Source: Marsupella aquatica (Eukaryota > Marchantiophyta). Taken from it: 64,000 nucleotides of DNA. The DNA lies in NCBI GenBank assembly GCA_973895155.1, contig OZ316892.1, forward strand, positions 11,346,001 to 11,410,000. Direction: 5' to 3'. Below, one piece after another: positions 32,912 through 44,479 of the stretch (position 1 is the stretch's first letter; each line of letters opens with the position of its first letter). The translations under genes and the position numbers were made by a program. The notes under the pieces were generated by a model. It was not told where the DNA came from, made no database searches, and saw nothing but the letters and a program-made list of their open reading frames with translations.

Positions 32912-33168
32912 ATGGGTGAATAAAGTTTGTATCAATTTGTATTCATCTGTTTGACTTTTTGCCTCAATTATGTATTTGCAATGCACAACCATGTTTGCCT
33001 CGCCTCAAAAAGTCTCACCTCAAAATCTTACCCTGACCTTCACATCTTGCCCTCACCTCGACATCTTGCCCCCGCCTCAAAATCTTACCTGCACCTTGAC
33101 ATCTTGCCCTTTCCTCGACATCTTGCCTCACTCAAAGTCTTTCGTGCAACGCACGGGCATGGGGCTAG
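32912..33168 (+). mobile_element. Helitron 3' end with short array and CTAG terminus
   Basis: Downstream of the helicase stop comes a short spacer, then an array of 'cctcgacatcttgccc' units (about 33010-33140). It ends with 'cgtgcaacgcacgggcat' and 'ggggctag'. The hairpin GTGC-AAC-GCAC is about 10 bp from CTAG at 33165-33168, which is followed by T. This fits a Helitron 3' end in the right place and orientation for the helicase remnant. Confidence 0.7.
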
Positions 33169-34646
33169 TCTGACTATATATCCCTTCGCATGGGATTTAT
33201 CAGGGTATGGTTGTAAATCATTTGATGATTTCGACTTGTACTGTGAATGGTGTATTTGGCTAAAGAACCATTTTGACACGACCATGATTTGGATCTCGAG
33301 AGGGAAATTTCTGGTTTGAATTAAGCACAGAGTACTATAGGAGAATGTTGAGAATCAACGTGTCATGAGCAACGGGCTGGGCAACGGGATGAGAAAATGG
33401 AGCTGGATTGGAGAATAATCTGTACTAAGCTTGGGTGTATGCCGATAATAGACCCACAATGCCTCCAAGAAATTCAATTTCCATGTATATATGATGCGGA
33501 CTTTGGAGGATGATTTCAAGCAAATTGTTGGCATAAGGTAAATCTTTCCAGCCAGGCAAAAATATAAAAGTGAAAGCCATCCAACAAATATTTTTTTCCT
33601 TAATGTAAGGCAACCCAAAATATGGGGAATACACACAAAGTTTTTTTTATTGTCAAGATATAGAAATTTATCAGTTTGAATGTAGTTTATTTTCATTTAT
33701 AACTTTAGTCATAACTCTCTACTGTCACTAAAAGTTATAGCATTGAGAAAGACGAGTATTGGATATGATTCGAATGTGCCTTAGATAAAAGGCTTTGTGG
33801 AGGAGCTTTGAAAATTTGATTGGCTGTTTTCTTTGCATAGTTAGTGGGTACCTGTGGATATTTGTAGTCGTCTTCATGGTTCTCAATGTTCACGGTGAGT
33901 ACTTTTCTTAGACCAATGCCATTTCTATTCCCACTCTATATAAACCATCTTATACAGCCACCATGGCGTTTTTCTATTCAATGTGTAGACTGAGATTCAT
34001 TGTCTTTCTTAGAACACAGTTTTCAACATTGCCACTTTTTTCTTACCTATCAAAGTTCCTTGTGACTGACAACATCTACTACAACCCCCCTATTGATATA
34101 TATTCTCATACTGACATTAATGCAATTTCACATTTTTGCAGGTTGGTATGCATATTTTTTGGATATCTTTCATTCCAATTATGGTGAGCCATCCTCGTAA
34201 GAGTTAATTAAACTACAGTGGCACAACAAAAGCACTAGACAATTAAAGCATTTCATTGGAGAATTTCAAAGTGATATTTCAAATTTTAAGAATAAGGAAT
34301 CTCTATATATCAAATTAATATATCTAATAAGGAATCTCTATATATCAAATTTTAAGAATAAGGAATCTCTATATATTCATATATCTCACAAGTTACTGAT
34401 CTCTGACATGCAGATCAACATGATCATAGGGACCAAGCTACGACACATCACAACACACTTAGCAGTGCTGGCGTAATTTACATGCTTTCACGTGCTTTCC
34501 GTCGTCTGTACCTATAGTGAAGTAGAAATGGCAGCCGACCAGTTCTCACAGATTGACAAAGAAAATGTGATGCTCGTTGGTCTACTGATCTACTTCACCT
34601 TTGCCATCCCATTCCTTTGATTTGAAGTTGTTGTGTGGGATTTGAA
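33169..34646. other. No gene seen
   Basis: AT-rich. At about 34296-34375 'aaggaatctctatatat' occurs three times with 'caaatt' spacers, a small tandem repeat. Frames at 33355-33696 and 33963-34187 show no recognised domain. Confidence 0.5.
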
Positions 34647-34651
34647 GTCAC
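34647..34651. other. Target-site duplication GTCAC (left) of Copia element 2
   Basis: GTCAC precedes the left LTR and recurs at 41353-41357 directly after the right LTR. Confidence 0.93.
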
Positions 34652-34983
34652 TGTTGAACTAAGACGTCATTCGCAACGACCGTACAACCATGACTCATTC
34701 CATGCACACGTAGTCGACACAATCTCTACGTGGTTCACCTCTTCTCCAAGGCTACGTCCACACGAACACTCAAGCTTTACTTCAAGAGTTGACAAACACA
34801 CATCCTCTCCCTCTTCCTCAAGTTGCTCTATTACAATCAGTAAGCACCACACACCAGCGGCTTACACTAGCCCTGGTATATACAAGGTCACACACGACTA
34901 ATCTAACCTCAGCTAAGATCCTAACTGTGGTTAGCCTAAGTGCCGTAACCTATGAGTCACAAGACTAAGAGCAATCCTTAACA
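34652..34983 (-). repeat. 3' LTR of Copia element 2
   Basis: 332 bp, begins TGTTGAACTAAG and ends CCTTAACA on the plus strand. It shares the 'acgtggttcacctc' and 'aggctacgtc' blocks with the LTR of element 1 and with the probable solo LTR at 44804. Confidence 0.95.
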
Positions 34984-34996
34984 AACTCCCCCTTGA
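34984..34996 (-). other. Polypurine tract of Copia element 2
   Basis: Minus strand TCAAGGGGGAGTT, adjacent to the 3' LTR. Confidence 0.8.
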
Positions 34997-35196
34997 CTCT
35001 AGTCTTGGGGACTGCAATTTCTACTATCCATATGAGATACTCAGCGGGAAATTCTAGACAATCACCTAAAACCATAGGTGTCCCCCTAAAAACCATTTAA
35101 GGTTAACTAAGGGTTAACTAGAATTAAGCCGTAGCCATAACAGGATTGAGTAACCCATATACAGAAATTACATATTGTTAAGTTACTCTACTTGTG

Positions 35197-36291
35197 CTAC
35201 AAATGCAAAACTTGCAAAGTAGCACGGTGTCTTGAATAACTCTCCAAAGGAATCACTTTGGTAAAAGCATCAGCCGGGTTGAGCTTTCCATCAATCTTGA
35301 CTAGCTCAAACATTTTATCAGACACTGCTTGCCTAATAAAATGGTACCTGATGTCAATGTGTTTCACCCTACTATCCATAACCTGGTTAATAGCTAGGTG
35401 AAGCGCACTTTGGCTGTCACAATGAAGAGTCATTTTTCCATGCTCCAATCCCATCTCAGTGACCAACTTATCCAACCAAATTGCTTCCTTTGCTGCTTCT
35501 GTTGCTGCAACATATTCTGCTTCTGTAGTAGACTGAGATACACACTTCTGCAAGGTAGATCTCCAACTTATGCATCCTCTTCCAAGAGTAAACACATACC
35601 CAGTCGTTGACCTCCTTGTTTCCAGACAGCCTCCGTAGTCAGAATCTACATAGCCAACCAAAGATTTGGTTTTGTTTGATCTACTATCAAACAACAGACC
35701 ATAGTCTATTGTGCCCTTAAGATACCTGAGAATCCATTTCACAGCCTCCCAATGTACTTTCCCTGGATTTGACATGAATCTACTCACTTTGCCCATTGCT
35801 AGGGCTAGATCAGGCCTGGTACATGTCATCAAATACATTAGACTGCCCACTGCCTTCTCATATGGAACCTTAGTCATCAAACCTCTCTCCACTGGATCCG
35901 TGGGGCAGAAAGCCGATGATAACTTGAAATGTGGAGCCAAAGGAATACTTACTGGTTTACAATATTCCATGTTGAATCTTGCAAGTACCTTTTCAGCATA
36001 CTTGCCTTGATTCAACCACAACTGTCCAATTTCAAAGTTCCTCGTAATCTCCATACCTAAGATCCTCTTGGCTTTTCCAAGATCCTTCATTCGGAATTCA
36101 GAACTCAATTTTGCTTTGAGTTTGTCAACCTCAGTTTGATCCTTAGCCACAATCAACATGTCATCCACATAGAGCACCAGAATAAGCAAACCAAACACAC
36201 CATTCTTGACTGATTTTGTATACATACAAGGGTCATACACCATCCTAGTGAATCCTTGTGCAAGCATGAAATCATCAAACCGCTTGTTCCA
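35197..36291 (-). pseudogene. Copia element 2 pol, C-terminal RT and RNase H
   Basis: Continues the polyprotein after the TAG at 36292. It contains LYVDDMLIVAKD (RT active site), KAVGSLMYLMTCTRPDLA, GYVDSDYGG and TEAEYVAATEAAKEA (RNase H), ending with DAFTKVIPLESYSRHR. Otherwise it is open over about 360 codons and closely parallels element 1. Confidence 0.9.
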
Positions 36292-38415
36292 CTACCGAGG
36301 AGCTTGCTTCAATCCATACAAGGACTTAAGTAACCTGCAAACTAAACTCTCTTGGCCCTTCTTCACAAAGCCCAGTGGTTGCCTCATGAAAATTTGTTCC
36401 TCCAAGGTGCCATAGAGAAAAGCAGTAATAACATCCATTTGATCTAACACCAGATCAAAAAACACAACAAGTTGACACAAAATTCGTATCGTGCAATACT
36501 TGGCAACTGGAGAGAAGACCTCATTGTAATCCACTCCCTTCTCTTGAGTGAATCCCTTGGCAACAAGCCTTGCCTTGTACATCTTGTCTCCTCCATCTGA
36601 AAAGTTGTCCTTCAGCTTGTAAATCCACTTGCTATTCACCACTTGTTGATCACTTGGCAGCTGCACCAGCTCCCATGTTCTATTGTCACTTAAAGATTGC
36701 AACTCCCTCTGCATCGCTGCATTCCATTCATCTTTCTCGTCTGAAATGCACGCCTCATGATAAGAAGAAGGTTCTCCTTCTTCCAAGATCAGTGCTCTGT
36801 CATCATCATCAAGTGCAATGTCAACATCATCTAACCTTGATGAATCTGTCCATTGTCCATACCTTGTAGGAGCTCGAGTAGTACGTCTCGATTTTCTAGC
36901 TGATGATTCTGGTTGATCTTGTTCTGTTGGTTGAATTTGAGGTATTCCATCAACAGCCTGCTCCTCTTGTTCCATTACCGGAACCAGCTCCATTCTTGGA
37001 GCACCTCCTTCATTTATGTCATGAAAACTCTCATGACCAATCTCCCCCACAACATGGTCCAGGATAGGAGATTTAGCTTTGTCAGTACGGGAAGCCTGAG
37101 CATTCTCCCCCTCCTTTGATGATCTGGATTCATTAAAGGATACATCTCTACTGACAAGCAACGTACAAGCTTCTGGATCCCAAAGCCTATAACCTTTCAC
37201 ACCTAGTTGATAACCAAGAAAAAGACATTTCTTGGAAGTAGAATCTAGTTTAGATCGATTCTGCTTAGGTGTGAGAGCATATGCATCACTTCCAAAGACT
37301 CTCAAAACCTGATAGTCTGCGTGCCGTCCATACCTCATTTCAAACGGCGTCTTGAAATTGATTGCACTTGAAGGAGAAAGATTTACCAAATAAGCTGCTG
37401 TATTTATAGCTTTAGCCCAAAATTCATGTGGTAAACCTGATTGGCTCAACATACTCCTCGATCGCTCCAATAGTGTTCGGTTTAGCCGCTCATAAACACT
37501 ATTCTGTTGAGGAGTATAAACTGTCGTGAGATGACGAGTAATCCCTTGCTCTGCACAATATAGTTTAGATTCACTTGAATTGTACTCCCCGCCATGATCT
37601 GATCGTAGATATCTCACCTTGGATCCAGTCTGATTCTCAATTTGGGCTTTCCATTTCTTAAAAGTGCCAAAAACTTCAGACTTGGCATGTAGAAATGTGA
37701 TCCACACATACCGTGAGTAATCATCAATGAACGTGACATAGTACAATTTTCCAGAAAGTGAGGGAGTTGGGGCTGGACCCCACACATCACTATGTACATA
37801 CTCAAGTATAGCTTTGGTATTGTGAGTTCCAACACCAAAGGTTCTCCTATGATGCTTCCCAAGCACACAGTATTCACAAAAATCTAGCTTAGTAGATTCC
37901 AAGTTAGAAAGAAGTCCTTTCCTGCGAAGTACCGCCAAACCCTTTTCACTCATGTGTCCCAATCTGCAGTGCCACAACTGAGTCATCTCGCATTGAGATC
38001 TAGTTACATTGGCTTCTTCACAAATCACGTTGCCCTCCAACAGGTATAGATTCCTGTGCCGCTTACCCTTCATGACAACCTTGCCTCCGGTTGACACTTG
38101 AAGAATACCATTAGCAGAACTCCACCGACATCCATTTGCTTCCAGCATTCCAAGAGAAATCAAGTTCTTTTTCATGTCAGGTATGTGTCTGACATTACTC
38201 ACTGTTCGCACAGCTCCATCAAACATCCGAAATTTCATGGATCCAATTCCAATAATTTGACAAGGATGATCATTCCCCATCAACACGGAACCGGTTGATA
38301 CTGAGTAAGAAGTAAAAAACTCTTTCATACAACAAATATGATAGGTACAGGCACAGTCTAAAATCCATTCATCACCGTTGTTACTGGATGAAATGCACAG
38401 GGCAACATCTGGATT
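36292..38415 (-). pseudogene. Copia element 2 pol: protease, integrase and N-terminal RT
   Basis: One open frame from the TGA at 38416 to the TAG at 36292-36294. It has the protease (WILDCACTYHICC), integrase zinc end (LWHCRLGHMSEKGL with CEYCVLGKHH), integrase core (SDVWGPAPT, FIDDYSRYVW, RSDHGGEYN, YTPQQNSVYERLN) and the first half of RT (DVITAFLYG). The TAG is a single C-to-T change in a Gln codon, in the CHG context of plant cytosine methylation. Confidence 0.9.
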
Positions 38416-39342
38416 TCACAAGATTTCATCATCAAGCAAGTCAATCATATCAACATCAGTGGTTGCGTTCGCTGATGGTTGATGAGTCTGTTTGACTCGA
38501 CAGTCTCGTTTCATGTGGCCAGGCTTGTTACATTTCCAGCATATAATTGGTTTCCTTTCTAGAGATTTCTCTCTAGACCTGGATCTAGACTTAGACCGAG
38601 CCTTCTCCTTGCCTCTATTCCGTGAGGGGTACGTTTGTGAAAAGGATCTGTTTTCACCAGTCATCCACTGTTGAGTCCTCCCGCGGTTCATATTCAATGC
38701 ACTGCCAGATGAAGATGATGTCTGGGCATGACCCAGTTTCTTCTGTGCATTATCTGACAACAAAGAGCTTACCACCTCATCATATGAAATGGTTTTGAGA
38801 TCTCTATACAAGAGAACCTACTTCAAACCTTGATACGATGGGGGTAAGGAACTGAGAAGAAGCAATGCCTTATCTTCATCTTCCACTCCCTTGCCAAGAT
38901 TTGACAAATCTACAGCTAGGCTGTCGAATTCATCCAAGTGATCTCAAAATTTGCCTCCTTCTTTTAGTCTCAAGCTCATCAAGAGAGACTTCTTGTACAA
39001 CCGATCTGAGGCATCCTCTCGGTAGTACTTCTCTCTGAGGGCCTTGAATAAGGATACGCAATCCTCGTAGTCGTCCAACTTCTTAATGATATGCGGCTTC
39101 AGATACAGCATAGCCGCATTCACAACAATCACTTGCTCTTGCCTCCATTTCCTCAAGGGGATCTCCTCCTCACTGCTAAACTCCTCCCGAGTCAATAGCA
39201 GATGATCTAGGCCCATAGCACGAAGAATTCCCTTAACCTGCTTCTCCCATAGCAAATAATCTGTGCGCCCATCATATTTTTCCACCTCAAACTTGACACC
39301 TCCAAACTTGGATGCCATCGTTGTCCTCCCAACGTTCTCCAC
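38416..39342 (-). pseudogene. Copia element 2 gag, broken
   Basis: Starts at 39342 (MENVGRTTMASKFGG), includes LLWEKQVKGILRAMG, then meets a TGA at 38944-38946 and a TAG at 38818-38820. The C-terminal part has an Arg/Ser-rich stretch (KARSKSRSRSREKS) and the CCHC knuckle CWKCNKPGHMKRDC. The frame ends at the TGA 38416-38418, directly before protease, as in element 1. Confidence 0.88.
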
Positions 39343-41006
39343 GTGCTATTGCTGTGCTACTCCCTATATGCTTTTCCTTCCTTCCTTCGCGTTGACTCAA
39401 ATCCAAATCATGAAAAAATATCATTTTTCGCAACTTTCCAAAAAACTTGAAACTTGTCACCGCCACTTAGCCCACCAACCTAGCAAGCCAACGCTGAAAT
39501 CTGAAATCGAAACCGAGTTCCGACGAAAAACTTTTTCACATTTTGGTCAGGGTGGGTAAAACTCAAAAATTCTCCCCCGTTTTGACCACCTCGGGGAATA
39601 AGAAAATATCCAAGTACCACCCGTCGTCGGAAATAGAAATCGAGTGGTGCACCACGTTGCTAGTTTTAGTGGCTACGTTCTCGCCAAAAAAGATCCAAAA
39701 AAGTTACCGTTCGGACCTTGGAATCTTCGACTAAAGGCCAAAAAATAGCTCTCTATTTTTTCGGAATATTCCTTGGACTGTGCAACAGGTCTCACAGGGG
39801 GCCGTTCCCCCTGTCCAAGCGGTTAATTTGGTGGGTCACCGGGCCCGGGATGCCGCTTAACCAATGAGGAGCCTGGAAAGGATTAAAAAACCGGGCCTAA
39901 GGGGGTTTAAGCCCCTTAACACAAAAATACTGTCTTAAAAAAGGCGCATCCGCGTATAGGCGACGCGTGACGGGCCAGGCAGTGCACAGGAGGCCGGAGA
40001 GTCAAAAACCGAGTTAAAATGGGCAGGGATGGAGCTGTGACGGCCAGGACGTCTGGGACGTCCGTGCTGGCTGCGACATCCGCGCCGGCTGCGACGTCCG
40101 GGATGGCTGCGACGTCCGCGCTGGCCGGGACGTCCGGGACGGCCGGGACGTCCAGGACGTCCGCGATGGGAGTATTAGCGAGGAGGAGGAGGGGGTCGCC
40201 AACGGGGTATTGACAGGGGTGCAAGGGTCAAGAGGGTGTGTATACACACCACCAAAAAGGCCCTATTCTAAGGCAAAATGTGCACAAAAAAATAAATTTG
40301 TTGGGTTACTCACACTGCCGTTATCACTTTACACCAGATAAAAACTAGTTGTCGATGGGAAATATTACCGAATTGCACCGACACCGTTTGCAACTCTAGC
40401 AAAGTAAAAAATTCCCGTCATGACTCCTTCACTCCGCGTCAAGTGTCAATCTTGGACTCAAAACGACCACTGCACCGCGATCTCTCCGTTGAGCCATTGC
40501 ACTTCCTGTTTCTTCCTTTGAGTCGAACGCAACGACAAGAAACCCCGCTTCAGTCAAAAGAAGACTCCATAGCCAGTCAGAAACTCAGAACGGCTCTTTT
40601 GCTTGGTACATCGCACTCACTACACCCTCGATAGCAAACCAGCTACCAAAATGATCAGCTTTGCCCAATCTATGATTTGAGCTAAAGGTTGTGACGCCTC
40701 GCGCACTACAAAGCTCACACCATCGGGAAAACGATCTCAGTTTCCCCCCAAAAGAACCGTCGAAGAAAACCGTCGAACACGAATCACAAAAAATCTAGAA
40801 CGACAGAAACGTGAATTCCTTCGCACCACGAACTCCGTTCAGAGACTTGTTTGCACCGTCGGAAAGCCCTTGCCCCGATCTATCCGTTGAGCCCAACACC
40901 TCCAAGTTCCATGCGACAGAACTCCGTGAAATCCACCAACTCTAACCGCTGGAAAACCGTCACCAACACATCACATTTGATCACCTCAACGTCACCTCCC
41001 AGGCTT
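39343..41006 (-). other. 5' leader of Copia element 2
   Basis: About 1.66 kb, longer than in element 1. The extra length includes a GC-rich minisatellite at about 40034-40166. The gag-proximal 400 bp resembles the element 1 leader. No conserved coding. Confidence 0.75.
40034..40166. repeat. CpG-rich minisatellite in the Copia element 2 leader
   Basis: About nine units of 12-18 bp built on 'gacgtccg' with 'ggctgc' or 'ggccgg' between them. It is far richer in CG than the rest of the element. A repeat-derived frame on the minus strand (runs of TSR/TSQ-Pro) is an artefact. Confidence 0.88.
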
Positions 41007-41018
41007 GCTCTGATACCA
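41007..41018 (-). other. Primer-binding site of Copia element 2
   Basis: Minus strand TGGTATCAGAGC, the initiator tRNA-Met match, two bases inside the 5' LTR. Confidence 0.93.
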
Positions 41019-41020
41019 AT

Positions 41021-41352
41021 TGTTGAACTAAGACGTCATTCGCAATGACCATACAACCATGACTCATTCCATGCACACGTAGTCGACACAATCTCTACGT
41101 GGTTCACCTCTTCTCCAAGGCTACGTCCACACGAACACTCAAGCTTTACTTCAAGAGTTGACGAACACACATCCTCTCCCTCTTCCTCAAGTTGCTCTAT
41201 TACAATCAGTAAGCACCACACACCAGCAACTTACACTAGCCCTGGTATATACAAGGTCACACACGACTAATCTAACCTCGGCTAAGATCCTAACTGTGGT
41301 TAGCCTAAGTACTGTAACCTATGAGTCACAAGACTAAGAGAAATCCTTAACA
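41021..41352 (-). repeat. 5' LTR of Copia element 2
   Basis: 332 bp, partner of 34652-34983, followed by the GTCAC duplication at 41353-41357. Confidence 0.95.
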
Positions 41353-41594
41353 GTCACATTGCTCTATGAGATTTGCAGAGTCTTTGTACAGGGCTGTTGT
41401 AGGTTTCAGTCACTATTTTTTTGTAGGTGTACCAATTAAGCCTGGTTTGTATTTTCTTTCAAGTCTATCTTCATACATGATAGGATAAGCTACCAGGGGA
41501 ATGAATGTGCTGAACTTTCTGTCCATGAAGGGAAGAATTAGTTGCAGATACTAGGGAGACAACAGCAATTCACACACCAAAATGTATGACTATA

Positions 41595-42780
41595 CTAGCT
41601 CAATACCTGTGCGTTGCACAAAAGAAGTTGTGTCGGCTAAGATGTTGTTGAAAAAAATAAAATGTCGTGTCAGCCAAGAGGTCGTAGAGAGAAATGATGT
41701 CTTGTCGGCCAAGAGGTCGTTGAGAGAAAAGAAATCGTTGAGAAAAAAAGATGTCGTGTTGGCCAAGAGGTCGTTAAAAAAAAAGTTGTCATTGAAAAAA
41801 AGATATCGTCTCAGCAAAGACATCATTGAGGGAAAGATGTCATGTCGGCCAAGACATTGTTGAGGGAAAATACCCGTGCATTGCACAAAAAATGTCGTTA
41901 AGAAAAAAGATGTTGTGTCGCCTAAAATGTCATTAAAATAAAGATATCGTGGCGCCCAAGATATTGTTAAGAAAACAGATGTTGTGGCGTCCAAGATGTA
42001 GTGTCCCCCAAGACGTTGCTAAGAGGAAAGTGTTGTGGTGCCCAAAATGCTCTTAAGAGAATTATATGTTGTGTTTCCCAAGAATGATGTTCTTATGTGA
42101 AAGATGTCATGAAATAAAAATATGTTGTTAAGAAAAAGAAGTCATTTTGCCAAAGATGGCATGTTGCCCAAAAGGTCATCAAGTAAAAAATTGTGTCAAG
42201 TATGTAGATGTCATGCCGGCAATGATGTCGTTATGCCAAAAATGTCGTTAAGTATTAAGATGTTGTTAAGTACAAAATGGTCAATAGATAAAGTATGTCA
42301 TTACTCAAAGATGTTGTGAAGTAAAAGATGTTGTTAAGTACATCTCGGGCCTGATACCTGTGCATTGCACAAATGATGCATGTTGAGGTGAGAAAATATA
42401 TCAAGGTGAGAAAAGATGTCGATAAGAGAAAAACATTTCGAGCTGAGAAAAACATGTCAAGGAGAGAAAAAATGGTAAGGTGAGAAAAAGATGTCAAATT
42501 AGAGAAGAACATTCTGAGGTGAGAAAAATATGTCAAGGAGAGAAAAGATGGCGAGATGAGAAAAAGATGACAGGATGAAAAAAATGTTGAGGGTGAAGAA
42601 AGATGTTGTGGTGAGATAAAGATGACCAGGTGAGAAAAATATGGCAAAATTAGACAAATATAATATCTATGTCGAGGTGAGAAAAGATCTCAAGGTGAGC
42701 AAAATATGTCAAGATGAGCAAAGATCTTGAGATGAGAAGATCTTAATATGAAGAAAAGATGTCAAGATGTCAAAATATTT
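41595..42780 (-). mobile_element. Helitron-like tails in tandem (three hairpin-plus-array units), inverted
   Basis: On the minus strand the terminus lies at 41595 (CTAG, then T). It is preceded by the hairpin, seen on the plus strand as 'tacctgtgcgttgcacaaaa'. An array with 'aagatgtcgt' and 'tcggccaagaggtcgt' cores follows. The hairpin recurs at about 41871-41890 ('tacccgtgcattgcacaaaa') and 42353-42372 ('tacctgtgcattgcacaaat'), each followed by another array with a drifting core. So there are three units in one orientation. Frames called across it are repeat artefacts. No 5' end was found. Confidence 0.65.
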
Positions 42781-43587
42781 TATCTCTATTTTATTTATAT
42801 TTGAAATTATTTCAAAAAAATTAGAATTATTTATATATGAATAAATTTAATTAAATTTTGATTAAATTTTTTCATTGTAGCAGGTATGGGAAAGTTAAAG
42901 GGTAGCTTGGGCAGGAACTTATTTTTAGAAGGGGTGTATGGATAGATGTTACAATGTGGAGAAAATTATGTTTTGATGAACATTCAAGATTGATTGTCAC
43001 TTTTTTTAGTTTGTAAAGGGACAGGATCAGGATTATAGTGGTAAAGGGAGGTCTCCTTGATACTCTTGCATTGCTAGAGACCCTCCTTATTTTCTTTGTA
43101 CTATTCAATTCATTTTTTGCTTGGAAACATTGCTCTCCATTTTCATTCACAAAGGAAATCATTCTTTCATGTTTTTCATTTTTGGGATATTGCAAATTTG
43201 AATGACTACTATAAAAAAAGTAAAATTGTATTATAGCTTTTGACATTGTCTTTGTCATCTAACCTATTGTGTTTAATTAATTTATTTTAATTAAATTACT
43301 ATCATTGTTATATTTTGTAATATTGTAATACTTGCAATAATACATAATATCATATATATTATGTATTTTTATATTTCATGTGTGTGGGTTAGGAACCTCC
43401 TTGATACTCATGCATGTACATTCCCTCTCTCGTTTTGTGTGCTCGAGCATTGGCGCTCTCCTTTTGTGTCTCCCATTTGATTCCCTTCTTGTTTGGGATG
43501 CATTCATTACTTTTTTGGTGCACACTAAATTTAATATAATCTTTATTCCTTCTCTTTGACATGATTAATATTTTTTGGACATTGCAA
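42781..43587. other. No gene seen; diverged local duplication
   Basis: 'ctccttgatactc' and later 'gcaaatttgaatgac' with 'ttgtattatag' occur in the same order at 43050-43240 and 43396-43640. This suggests a diverged duplication of about 240 bp that overlaps the inverted-repeat element starting near 43588. Confidence 0.5.
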
Positions 43588-44479
43588 ATTTGAATGACCA
43601 CCACTTCATAAAAAGGCGCAACCTTGTATTATAGTTTATGATACATATTAGTATTAAGGCCTGTGTTAATATTTACCTGGTTCGAATATTTGCCTTAAGT
43701 TGTCACCAACGCAATGAAGCAGTTGAAGGACAAAAATTACTTTCAGATTTTAGGGAGACAACCAGCAATACACACACAAAAATTTATGTATACATGTGAT
43801 GATTGAGGCCTGTGTTAATATTTACCTGGTTTGAATATTTGCCACAACTTGTCACCAACCAATGAAGCAGTTGATGTGAAGGCGCACTGAGAAGAACTGT
43901 CATCCTTACTTTTATCCATTGTTCTTCATGCAACATGATCATCTGGTATCTCACATTGACTGGGAGACTCCCCCTATCGCTTCCCTTTACTGGGTTCTTT
44001 CGCCTTTGGGACCATGTCTCCGGGTTTGGCGTTCCTGTCCTTTTGGCAGTGTGATAGATATGACTCCATTGACTGGGCACCCATCTCCATTGTCAGTGTG
44101 ACCTTTTGCTCTTGCAATAAAATATTGTAATACTCTTTTATGAACTGTCTATTTAATTTTGCTGGAAGAATCTCACATAGTCCGATTCCTTCCATACTGT
44201 CCAACATGACACTGCTTTACTTTATGGCCTCTTGTCAATATTTTGTCTTACTAATTTTTTTTGGTGTACATTTTTGTTTTCAATGTGCCATCATATACAG
44301 TAGTAGTGTCCGTATTTTAGTTGCAATGTCACAGGGAATAGTACTAATTAGTCCATTTGGATTCTGTGGTTTCTGTCTAGGGTCCATGGGACCATCTTTA
44401 TGTTGTCATTAAAGATGTTCCAATCCTAAAACTATAATACAAGGTTGCGCCCTTTTATACCCTGGTCATCGTTCAAATA
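43588..44479. mobile_element. Putative DNA transposon with about 45-bp inverted ends
   Basis: The left end includes 'tttgaatgaccaccac' and 'ggcgcaaccttgtattatag'. The right end is the inverse: 'aaactataatacaaggttgc', 'gcccttttata', 'tggtcatcgttcaaat'. Inside, 'ggcctgtgttaatatttacc' occurs twice (about 43659 and 43808). Two overlapping minus-strand frames (43784-44080 and 43974-44207) have no recognised family. Related ends occur at about 44737-44788 and 63910-63960. Confidence 0.55.

Larger units (their letters stand above)
34652..41352 (-). mobile_element. Copia LTR retrotransposon, element 2 (older relative of element 1)
   Basis: A 6701-bp minus-strand element with 332-bp LTRs (34652-34983 and 41021-41352). 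I count nine differences between them, eight of them transitions. It has a GTCAC target duplication, a tRNA-Met primer site and a polypurine tract. Proteins are colinear with and clearly related to element 1, but the LTRs differ in length and most of their sequence. The coding region is broken at 38944 (TGA), 38818 (TAG), 38416 (TGA, same place as in element 1) and 36292 (TAG in place of Gln). Confidence 0.95.

Noticed and set aside
41582-41863. 93-codon basic protein (Lys/Arg/Ser-rich)
   Set aside because: Translation of the Helitron-associated array. The same kind of frame appears wherever the array occurs.
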